DNA from: Onthophagus taurus
Lineage: Eukaryota; Arthropoda; Insecta; Coleoptera; Scarabaeidae
Length of the DNA stretch: 64,000 nt
Assembly (NCBI RefSeq): GCF_036711975.1
Contig: NC_091970.1
Coordinates: 6,889,501-6,953,500 of the forward strand
Direction: 5' to 3'
In this document: positions 35,701 to 44,017 of the stretch, in pieces
How positions within the stretch are numbered: the first letter of the stretch is position 1
Layout of the letters: each line of letters opens with the position of its first letter
Made by a program: the position numbers and the translations under genes
The notes under the pieces: model-generated
What the model was told of the DNA's origin: nothing
The model's input: only the letters and a program-made list of their open reading frames with translations
Databases searched by the model: none

Positions 35701-36901
35701 TCCCCCCAAAAAATGCAAAAACCACGTATAATTACCGTATGTAAATGTTTACAGAGTCATGACTTTGTAATATGATATGGAAAAATCTGCGAGTCCATGT
35801 AGAATATGCATGGTTGCATAAGTAGTTTCCTCCCAAAAACACACGTGTTTGAAATTTGATAATATTGAGGTTGTGTCGCTACACAGTTCCTTTTTTTATT
35901 TTTTCAGCCGTTGGTATCACGATATTGCCGGTTTTAAATAAAGAGAAGATCGCGCTTTCTAGCGGTATATTTAATATTTCGCTATCTTTAAAGACAACGA
36001 AGATATCTGCTTCTAAATTACGTGGAAAAAGAAGAGTAAAAGTTCGTTGTTGTCGTCGCACGGGTTTTAATTAATTTATTTTTTAATTTTCTTATAATTC
36101 TAGTTTCGATTAGATTTTAGATAGAAACGTTTTAAGTTTATCGAGTTCTATTACGTTTTACTGACTCGATAATCCGTCGAGAAATAAAACGAAAAGAATC
36201 GACATTCGTCTGAATTAAAACGTAACAGGTAAAAGTGGTAATAGTGGTCACCATTTATCTTCCTAACGCGGTTTCTGTCGTTCAAAATTAAATTATCGAC
36301 CAATTTAACCGATAAAACGTTCTTTTTTTTTACTCAAATAAAAAAAATTCATACTAATTTTTTAATCAACAAATATGAGAAATAATTGTTTAATAATAGC
36401 ACGTTTTTAATTAATCGAGACACGAAAAAATCAATAATTCAACACGCAATAAAAGCGTAAAAAAAACAATACGAAGTAGAAATAGACCCATTTTATCATG
36501 ATTTACTGAAATTTCATGTACTTAGCCTTGGTAATCGGTGTAAAATTATAAAACGTTCGATCGTGATTTGAATTAATCCTGAAACTCGAGGTGAAGCTTC
36601 ATTTGCATACCAATAAAAGCGAAAATTGGCTAAAATTTCAACTTACCTGAGCGTCAATATCCATGACTTCTTGTCGCTCTAAAACGATTTTATGCAAGAT
36701 GAGAGATGTTTGTAAAATAAGCGCTAAGATGGGTATAAATGGTAAAACGAGCATTTGAAATAAATGTATCATCCTTCCCGTGCCATGAGCAGGATTCGAT
36801 TTTGTGCAACAATAATTTTTTGAAAGTTGCGAAACATCGTCGGAACTTATCGTTCTTAATGAATCATCACCGTCGCTATTTCTCCTTATCTTCTTCGACA
36901 T
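23722..36901 (-). CDS. Membrane guanylate cyclase with nitrate/nitrite-sensor (NIT-like) ectodomain
   Basis: Twelve exons: 36901-36647, 32218-32115, 31889-31743, 25673-25551, 25504-25265, 25136-25008, 24953-24824, 24725-24603, 24543-24454, 24403-24280, 24230-23920 and 23859-23722. All joins keep frame; product 637 residues. Order: cytosolic N-terminus, TM1 (about 50-75), extracellular NIT-like helical region (about 90-340; [19 protein letters not shown]), TM2 (about 350-370, [18 protein letters not shown]), a signalling-helix linker ([20 protein letters not shown]) and the cyclase domain. Catalytic marks: FSDIVGFT and GDSYM metal aspartates (about 432 and 476), the guanine-selecting Glu of YKVETIGD (about 472), Cys in [15 protein letters not shown] (about 544) and the following Asn and Arg. 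It should make cGMP. The kinase-homology domain of natriuretic-type receptors is absent. Introns 1 and 3 are 4.4 and 6.1 kb and packed with satellites and transposons. Databases often label similar proteins speract receptor-like. Confidence 0.93.
26350..26524. repeat. Repeat segment leading into the 174-bp satellite
   Basis: The segment with TTCATCCAACCCAAAGCTTG and TTGATCAGATTATGTAATG recurs at 31435-31560. It runs straight into a partial satellite monomer (TTTCCCCCCAAAAACTGCAA) at 26480-26524, where the foldback element begins. Confidence 0.7.
27604..28822. mobile_element. Nested inverted-repeat element with GTGTCCACTTG ends
   Basis: The left end AAGCTAGGTGTCCACTTGAG and the right end (reverse complemented) AAGCTAAGTGTCCACTTGCG are inverted copies. 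Further GTGTCCACTTGAGA and GAGAGTAACTCTC blocks are scattered within 150 bp of each end. The element lies inside the 2.86-kb foldback. A GGTACAARACCAACTTT segment occurs at both outer flanks (27580 and 28824) as a direct repeat and may be a long target duplication. Superfamily not assigned. Confidence 0.6.
28130..28400. repeat. Inverted copy of the 8-10.8 kb minisatellite inside the nested element
   Basis: GCAGAAGACTAGATATTG and variants repeat every ~30-35 bp. This is the reverse complement of the CAGTATCTAGTCTTCTGC step at 8.0-9.3 and 10.2-10.8 kb. Here it forms the core of a terminal-inverted-repeat element. Confidence 0.65.
29384..29752. repeat. 174-bp satellite, continuation after the foldback element
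   Basis: Two to three monomers with TTTACGGCGTCATAACTTTC, TAGGAAATTTTC and CCCCCCAAAAACTGCAAAA. The block ends in the next TACAGGGTG terminus at 29753. Confidence 0.85.
29753..31250 (+). pseudogene. Dead transposase of the DUF4817/mariner-like type
   Basis: A terminus TACAGGGTGTTCCGGTGACT at 29753 sits in a satellite monomer. An open frame from the ATG at 30326 gives [20 protein letters not shown] and [20 protein letters not shown], the DUF4817 helix-turn-helix, then a second helical DNA-binding part ([15 protein letters not shown] ... [15 protein letters not shown]). The frame ends at 30766. The rest appears in other frames: [19 protein letters not shown] near 30.91 kb, [20 protein letters not shown] near 31.02 kb and [16 protein letters not shown] near 31.2 kb, the DDE-type catalytic half. 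Frame breaks make it inactive. A matching right terminus was not found. This is the only near-complete transposase in the window and a candidate relative of the mobiliser of the TACAGGGTG foldbacks. Confidence 0.8.
31250..31640. repeat. Repeat duplicated at 35.84-36.01 and 26.35-26.48 kb
   Basis: ACACGTGTTTGAAGTTCGAT, GATAAAGAGAAGATC and GGTGGTATATTTAATATGTC match 35847-36000. TTCATCCAACCCAAAGTTTG and TTGATCAGATTATGTAATG match 26400-26450. The satellite and its flanks therefore appear to belong to one composite repeat that occurs more than once in the cyclase introns. Confidence 0.65.
32261..32800. other. Unassigned intronic sequence, less AT-rich
   Basis: Between cyclase exon 2 and the satellite lies a stretch of mixed composition with CGGGCTTAAGCCC and AGGTTACGTTCGTTTACGAC. 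No open frame, inverted ends or known motif recognised. It could be an old repeat or a 5' regulatory part of intron 1. Confidence 0.35.
32800..35830. repeat. 174-bp satellite array with 347-bp higher-order unit (cyclase intron 1)
   Basis: TGTTTACGG occurs near 32971, 33143, 33317, 33491, 33840, 34015, 34189, 34363, 34537, 34709, 34883, 35054, 35228, 35400 and 35574, with TGTTTACAG variants at 33666 and 35746. Spacing is 171-175 bp. Two monomer types mostly alternate. One has GTCATAACTTTCTTATATG and CTCCATCCAGTGG; the other has GTCATAACTTTGTAATATG and CTCTATACAGTGG, giving a ~347-bp unit. Every monomer carries a C-run followed by AAAAACTG. About 17 monomers are present on one side of cyclase exon 2, with more at 26.48 and 29.38 kb in intron 3. 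Confidence 0.95.
35831..36646. other. Rest of cyclase intron 1
   Basis: 35840-36010 repeats 31264-31420 (see that entry). From 36010 to 36646 the sequence is AT-rich with no recognisable feature apart from the donor of exon 1 at 36646. Confidence 0.4.
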
Positions 36902-36980
36902 TTTTCTTTTAAACTAAAAATAAATGCATGAATAACAATCGCTAATATAAATAAATTTTCATATTTTGATAAAATTTTAT

Positions 36981-36988
36981 TATAAAAG
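36981..36988 (+). promoter_or_regulatory. TATA box of the Kazal inhibitor gene
   Basis: TATAAAAG, 46 bp upstream of the ATG at 37027, with GCACAGTC about 28 bp downstream as a plausible initiator. The whole interval between this start codon and the cyclase start codon (36901, opposite strand) is only 125 bp. Confidence 0.65.
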
Positions 36989-37026
36989 CTCGCAAAAACG
37001 TTTCTCGTGCACAGTCTTTAAACAAA

Positions 37027-37230
37027 ATGAATCCAAAATTATTTTTGGTATTGTTTGCATTGTTCTTAATGGCTTCATCACAAGAATTGTGCGCTTGCAA
37101 TCACGTTTACAATCCAGTTTGTGGAAGCGATGGAATAACGTATGGCAATATGTGCATGTTTAATTGTGCCAAGAAATCGAACCCAAACTTAAAATTGGAA
37201 CATGTTGGACCGTGTTATTGGGCGAAATAA
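37027..37230 (+). CDS. Single-domain Kazal-type serine protease inhibitor, secreted
   Basis: One exon, 67 residues. The signal peptide (MNPKLFLVLFALFLMASSQ) is followed by one Kazal domain with six cysteines: CACNHVYNPVCGSDGITYGN, then MCMFNCAKK and VGPC. The VCGSDGITYxNxC core is diagnostic. By alignment to classical Kazal domains the P1 residue is the His of CNHV, unusual for trypsin- or elastase-type inhibitors, so the target protease is unclear. Such small insect Kazal proteins act in haemolymph, gut, silk or seminal fluid. The gene lies head-to-head with the guanylate cyclase, 125 bp between start codons, and has its own TATA box. Confidence 0.95.
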   Translation: MNPKLFLVLFALFLMASSQELCACNHVYNPVCGSDGITYGNMCMFNCAKKSNPNLKLEHVGPCYWAK

Positions 37231-38600
37231 AATTAATTAATTAATAATTGTTAACGAACACAAATAAAATTGATCAGCATGAAAAAAACCAATTCCATTT
37301 TATTATTTCCATTCAATCATCTCCGCAACAACTCGTTTTCCCAACAAATCGACTGTCTCAATTCATTTACAACCACTTCATCGACTTTATACTCCACCAT
37401 TTTACAAGGAATTTTAATCAAAATAAATTTGTAATCTTACAAAACAATGATAAAACATAAATTGGAGATTTAATATAAACTATATACATATAAGAGCTTT
37501 TGATCATCCGTTGAAGTGTTTCAGAACGTAAACAGACAATCAAATCGAAGGCCATATTTCCGGTAGAAAAGATATTGAGGTCAGTTTCGAACTGCTTCCG
37601 TGACAACAACCGTTTTGGATCATTTGTGGTAAAACGATGTGAGGATGTAAATTACTTCTAATTCGATTATTTTGTTGTGCGAAACTATTTTACACCATCC
37701 TCAAAATAATTTGATTATTAAAGTATATTTTAGATTAGATTGAAAGATTTAAATAATTAGAAATTTCTTAAATATCTTCATAATTGAGAGACAATGAAAA
37801 ATTCTCCAGAATTCTCAATCAGAAGTTTATCTTCGAATAGCAAATCTTTTTCGAGGATGTTTCCAGTTGCTTTAATCTTAATCCGGTCTATCAGTTTCCA
37901 GCTCGACACCAAAAGTGGTGAAATTGCGTGGGATTCCTATAATATGCCATAAATGACGTCATATTACCCCCTCCTATTACACTTACAAAACATGACTACA
38001 CTGATTAGTTGATATTTCTGTTTGTAATTGCCGTAATTGAAGTCCTTGAGAACAAGAAGATGTACTTTAAAGAAAAGTGAAGACTAAGTTGCGTGCTAAC
38101 TGCTCTGGACTATCTGGTTTTCATTCCTATTGTGATAAGCAAAGTAATCTACGTCGCAAAATTAGGTGCAGAGAAGCAAAAAAAAGACTGATATCTCTTA
38201 TAAGTTGGAAAGAACATTTCTTGGAATTGTTGGAAGGCTACGAGAATCAGCGAAAGAGGAATGTGGGGAGGTAATATATATAAAAAATGTCTACACATTT
38301 AAAAAAATATATAGATTCGGCTGATGATGACCTAATAGAGGTCGAAACCGGTTCCGAAGAAATTTAATTTTAATAAAACAAAAAAGACTACCTACTTTTA
38401 TTAGTACTATATGTGTAGCGTGCTGTGGCAGCAGCTCCATTTAAAAACATAAAATTGTAATTCATTTGTTATTATTTTTATATTCACACACAATTGTTTT
38501 TGAAGCAAAACATAACAGACGCAAAATAAAAAGTCTGCCAAAAGTTAATTTTATAATTGTATTATTATGTTGGCTAATACCTCATAGCCACAATATGCAA
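37231..38600. other. Intergenic, mostly featureless
   Basis: AT-rich sequence downstream of the Kazal gene. Near 38310-38360 lies CTGATGATGACCTAATAGAG followed by GTCGAAACCGG, a stem-loop of the kind often seen at the 3' end of insect retroelements. No gene recognised. Confidence 0.4.
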
Positions 38601-38610
38601 TTGAAGATTT

Positions 38611-39335
38611 CGATAAAATCAAAATGGAAGCAGGAAGAAGAGCAATAAAGTATAAAGAAGGTTTGGAGCAAAGAAGGGATTACAAGACTTCGGATTAATG
38701 TTGAAAGAATATAAAAACTGGGATTGAGAAGCATGGGAAATAAGTATTATGTCAAAGTCACTTCATGACTCATACTTAAGTATCACAAACATTACATCAG
38801 GAGCAAAGATGAAACATTATGAATCAGAGAAAGAACATCACTTGTTTTATGATAATAAAAGGCAAACGAAATCCAGCCCAACCCAATAGGATAAGAACAA
38901 ACCAAACCAGAGAGCCATGGAGAGAGCAATGCTGTGGATCAGTCTCAAATACAGAGTGCGTAATCAAAAAATATTGAACATTTCGATAAAATTAAAATGG
39001 AAGCAAGAAGAAGAGCAATAAAGTATAAAGAAGGTTTGGAGCAAAGAAGGGATTACAAGACTTCGGATTAATGTTGAAAGAATATAAAAACTGGGATTGA
39101 GAAGCATGGGAAATAAGTATTATGTCAAAGTCACTTCATGACTCATACTTAAGTATCACAAACATTACATCAGGAGCAAAGATGAACCATTATGGATCAG
39201 AGAAAAAACATCACTTGTTTTATGATAATAAAAGGCAAACGAAATCCAGCCCAACCCAATAGGATAAGAACAAACCAAACCAGAGAACCATGGAGAGAGC
39301 AATGCTGTGGATCAGTCTCAAAGACAGAGTGCGCA
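38611..39335. repeat. 373-bp tandem duplication
   Basis: CGATAAAATCAAAATGGAAG at 38611 and its copy (one change) at about 38983 begin two nearly identical ~350-370-bp units. Both contain AAGAAGAGCAATAAAGTATA and AACATTACATCAGGAGCAAA, and end near GAGAGCAATGCTGTGGATCA. The 94-codon frame at 39192-39476 lies across the second copy and is not credible as a gene. Confidence 0.85.
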
Positions 39336-40079
39336 ATCCGAGGAGATCGCACTAAGATCACAGGCGTAGTGACGACGACAATACAGCATCAGATGGTCCA
39401 GAAGACCCAAAAAGATCATCCAGTGGAGTATCTAAGTACAGATGAGGCAAAAGCTAATAGCGTGGTAAATAAGTAACTTATATTCGCTCCATCTTTAAAA
39501 GTATTGAGATTTAACTCGTGCAAAGATAACAACAAACCACTAAGCAACACGGGACTCATTTCCGGGGCGATAACTTATTTATATAATACGGTTGTAACTC
39601 GCACAACTCTTAAATTATTTACAAATTTTGTATAAAACTTAATAACTAAATCTCTATTTTAATAATAAACTGTCAAATAAGTCTTAAAAAACTTACTTAC
39701 TTTTTTTTGTTGATAATATTACGTACAATTCGTAGAAGCGGTGTTTTTTATAGAAATCGAGCGTGGTACACTGCGCGTAGTCCTGTAAGCGACTGAAACG
39801 CATTTCAGCAGGGTCCAATTAATTTCAGCTTTCCTGCGCGTGAACTGACACCTGTTCGACAACTCTCCTATCGAAATAGAAAATAAACAGGGACACAAAG
39901 ATGCTTCATATTTTGTATATTAAATATCATTTTATTGTCATGAAAAAAATTAAATCAAAACAGTAAAAACCTCGATATAACGGGTTAATTCGGGTAAGGG
40001 AGTGTGCGTTATATGAAAAATTTTTAATTTGATAAAAAAAAACTTTAAACCGGAAACTTTCTAGTTCTAGTCCTTTAAA

Positions 40080-40440
40080 AAGACTCACTCCGCCGAGGTC
40101 GCTTGCGGGCGAGGCGCTACTATCTTCCAAAACGGGCGATTTCGTGTTAATATTTCAAATCCAGCGTCTCGTCCGCTAGTAACTTCGGCAATTTAAGATT
40201 AAATCGTTCTTTATATATCTTGGTAAGGATAGAAAGTCACCTATAAGAAGACTTTTATTCTCACTCCGCCGAGGTCGCTTGCGGGCGAGGTGCTACAATC
40301 TTAAAAAACAGACGACTTTGTGTTATTATTTCAAATCCATCGCCTCGCCCGCAAGCGACCTCGGCGATTTGAAGCGAAATCGTTCCTTATATATCTTGGT
40401 AAAGATACAAAGTCTCCTAAAAGAAGACTTTTACTGCATT
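40080..40440. repeat. Dispersed CGAGGTCGCTTGCGGGCGAGG repeat
   Basis: CCGAGGTCGCTTGCGGGCGA occurs at 40094 and 40268, and the inverted CTCGCCCGCAAGCGACCTCG at 40345. Flanking segments share TCCTTATATATCTTGGTAAA and AGAAGACTTTTA. The same GC-rich palindrome arm builds the 53-55 kb satellite in HEATR6 intron 1. Confidence 0.8.
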
Positions 40441-40451
40441 GAGGTCTTATA

Positions 40452-41560
40452 TACAGGGTGATTCACATAAGAACCGACACAGAGCAGGGACATGTAGAGG
40501 ACAATAAATTAAGATGATTTAAAGTAACTTACCTTTATACTATGTTGTAAACCACATGTAAAAATATTGTAAATTTATAAAAAGTTCAATATCTTCGTAA
40601 TAAATTAAGCTAGAAAAACCAAATTTGGCATTTCAAAGGGTTGATTAAGGGTGATGGTACCCTAAATTTTGACAGATCATTTTAACCTTTTGACGGATTT
40701 AATACATTACTACTTCATTTCATGTGGAATTTAGTTCTAAAACTTTTCTTACTCTTATTATTTTATAAAAAAACTTATCGTTTTTATAAAAAACTTAAAT
40801 AACTAAAGGCACGTATTTCGTAATGTTACTTAAAATAAGCGAAAATTCAGTAGTCGGCTATGAAATTGTACGTCAAACTTGACAAATAGGTTATAAAATT
40901 ATTTGACAAGGTTTTATAACCTATTTATCAAGTTTGACGTATAATTTCACAGCCGACTACTGAATTTTCGATGATTTTAGGTAGCATTAACGAAATACAG
41001 TGTGTTAATTAATTATCGTACCCGACGTCATCATTGCAAATATGCAACCAATAACGCGATTTCTGTATTACAATACGAATACTGTGATATTGGTTGCATA
41101 CTTGCAATGATGACGTCGGGTACGATAATTAATTAGCACAGTGTATGTCTTTAGATATTTAAGTTTTTTATGAAAACGACAATGTTTTTTAAAAAATAAT
41201 AAGAGTAAAAAAAGTTTTAGAATTAAATTCCACATGAAATGAGGCAATAATGTATTAAATTCACCAAAAGGTTAAAAAAATCTGTTAAAATTTAGAGGAC
41301 CATCACCCTTAATCAATTCTTTGAAATGCCGCAATTGGTCTCAACTTATCAATTAATACCCTCGGTACACTCATAACGTATTCCAAATCTGGTTTTTCTA
41401 GCTTAATGTATTACGAAGATATTAAATATTTTAAAAATTTAAGACCCAACTTTGAAGGCCTATAACTCTTCAGGGGTCAAATTTAGTATAGAGATCATAT
41501 TAATTTATTGTCCTTTACATGTCCCTGCTCTGTGTCGGTTCTTGTGTGAATCATCCTGTA
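40452..41560. mobile_element. 1.1-kb foldback element (TACAGGGTGATTCAC family)
   Basis: Termini TACAGGGTGATTCACATAAG and its inverted partner ending ATCATCCTGTA. The arms meet near 41.07 kb, so almost the entire element is one imperfect palindrome. The centre holds GTACCCGACGTCATCATTGC facing GCAATGATGACGTCGGGTAC. A second, independent palindrome of about 60 bp per arm lies at 40845-40975 (ACTTGACAAATAGGTTATAA against its complement). No coding region. Confidence 0.85.
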
Positions 41561-41632
41561 TAATCTAGAGTGAGTGTGATGTGGTGGGGGTAATCAGAAA
41601 GTCAGACATGTTGGATGTACCCAAGGTTTATA

Positions 41633-43468
41633 TACAGGGTGTCTCACGTAACTGGTTCGTAAGAACTTTTTCCGGTTCCACTATTCGTAGAGATTTAAAA
41701 TTTTGGTAGCATGGGTTGTTCATTCGGAACTTTTGATCTAAAATATTTTCAAGATGGCCGCCACTTCCGGTCTACCGGAAGTAGACTATAACTTCGCTAT
41801 TTTAAATGGAATGCTATAGTTTTTATTACACAGTTTAATTGTACTTAAAAAAATAGGTTGACTTTGATAAAAGTTATTGCTACCTAGCGTTTTTCGTTTT
41901 CGACTTATTTTGGTTTTAAACTTTTTTTGGTAAATTTCAACATGTTCTTTAAAACTCCATATCTCAGCCAAAGTTCATTCAAAAAAGATCTACTTTGGCA
42001 CGATTACTCTTCAGATATTGTCAAATAGATTGTCATTTGTTGTATCTTATACAGGCTGGTCAAAAATTGAATTACTGTTTCTCCATATTCAATGGCGAAA
42101 AAGTCGAAAATTTTAAATGGAACGGCCCATATTTTTTTAGCCTATCAGAAAGAGAATTTAATTCTCTACAAATTATCTATAAATATTCCCATACCTATTT
42201 ATTGTAGTTTGCCTCATATTGCGAAATTTATTAAAACATGCACGAAATGTAGATTTTCTTTATTAGAAAGCTATGGAATTTTGACAGTTTTTGGTGCATG
42301 TTTGTATTATTGTTGCCATTAGTTACATTTGACGACGGGTGTAAGTTATTGAACATCATGGTAAATTATTCCAACGCCGATATTTGAAATTTATTTTGTA
42401 TTGATGGCGAATGTAATAAACTTTCGGACAAGACGTGTCGAACACTTTATGAGAGATGCGTAACAAACCTAACGCCTATCACAAGGAAAAATTTCAAAAA
42501 ATTGATAAAGAATTTATTAGTTCTGGATATATCGAGACCAAATAATTTCCGGGCATCAGTGATGAAAACAACGAAATAAATAATTTAACGTACCTATTTT
42601 ATTGCATTTCCAAATTCAATTTAATAACAAATTTATATTTTTATTCAAATCTAATTTTTATCATTAACTTTTTGTTTTAATAGTTTCATTTATTTGATCT
42701 TCTATTTGTTATTTTTGGTAAGTAAAAGCTAGTAAACTAAAAGATTATCAATCGTAGTTAATAGTACAAATAATAATAGAAATAAATTAAACAAACAACT
42801 GTCAAAATGTCATGGCCTTCTAATAAAAATACAAACGGTTTCCTGCATTTCCTGCATGTTTTGATAAATTTACGAATATGAGAGAAACTACAATAAATAA
42901 GTATAGGAATGTTTATAGATAAATTGTAGAGAATTAAATTCCCTTTCGTGTAGGCTAATAAAATATGGGGCGTTCCATTTAAAATTTTCGACTTTCTCCC
43001 CATTAAATATGGAGAAACGGTAATTCAATTTTTGACCAGCCTGTATAAGATACTCTGATACAATATATGACAATCTATTTGAGAGCATCCGAAGAGTAAT
43101 CGTGCCAATTTAGAGCTTTTCTGAATGAACGTTGGCTGGGATATAGGGTTTTAAAGAGCATGGTGAAATTTGCCAAAAAACCTTAAAATCAAAATAACTC
43201 GAAAACGAAAAACGCTAGGTACCAATAACTTTTATGAAAGTCAACATATTTTTTTACGTAGAATTAAAAGGTGCAATAAAAACTATAGCATCCATTTAAA
43301 ATAACGAAGTTATGGTCTACTTCCGGTAGACCGGAAGTGGCACCCATCTTGAAAATATTTTAGATCGAAAGTTCCGACGGAACAACCCATACTACCAAAA
43401 TTTCAAAACTGTACGAATACTAGAACCTAAAAAAGTTCTAACGAACCAGTTACGTGAGACACCCTGTA
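41633..43468. mobile_element. 1.84-kb foldback element with a lone helix-turn-helix coding remnant
   Basis: Termini TACAGGGTGTCTCACGTAAC and its inverted partner. Arms of about 670 bp run 41633-42305 and 42790-43468, flanked by TA on both sides. The frames KSKILNGTAHIFLAYQKEN (+) and KSKILNGTPHILLAYTKGN (-) are the two arms read outwards, not genes. In the 480-bp centre, near 42400-42545 (+), translation gives ECNKLSDKTCRTLYERC, TNLTPITRK and, after one frameshift, KFQKIDKEFISSGYIETK. This aligns with the 44.7-kb HTH protein (CDKVLSRTCRMFNENYPHLS ... KFRRIEANFLHFG). Each arm contains a TTCCGG/CCGGAA palindrome about 130 bp from the end. Confidence 0.8.
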
Positions 43469-44017
43469 TAAAAGGTTGTCTAGGTTCGTACGCAACCATA
43501 CTGCGCATTACGTCACATGTGGAAAATAATACCGCCAAGCAATTCAAATTAAACAAATGCATGGAGCACCATATGGCCATGAGGTTGCGTGCGCAATCCG
43601 ATCGCTTACGTCACGAAACACTCCTGCTCTTGCCCCTCTTCCACAAACTAAAATTTGCAGCATAGGAACTCAGACAACCTTTAATATATAAACCTTGGGA
43701 TGTACCGACCCTGAATTTAGCTATAGTTTCAAGTCTCTATTGTACCTACAACAATAATCTTGCAATTCTCATAAACATATTGTTATTTTTATTAAAATTT
43801 TATTTTTGTTTAAGGTTTTCGAATTCTTTTTATTTCACATATATTTTTTATAATTTGGTAGGTTGGAAGATTATTTACAAGTCATCAGCTTTGTTTTAAA
43901 TATTTTCTTCTTAGTTTATGTTAATTATAAGGGTTGTTAAAAATTATTAAGTTCTTTTAAAAATATACAACAATCAAACGTGGGGAATACCCTGAGTTTA
44001 TCTATGAACATGCACTA

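Noticed and set aside
42092-43003. Matching frames on both strands (KSKILNGTAHIF and KSKILNGTPHIL)
   Set aside because: They are the two inverted arms of one foldback element, non-coding parts of the repeat.
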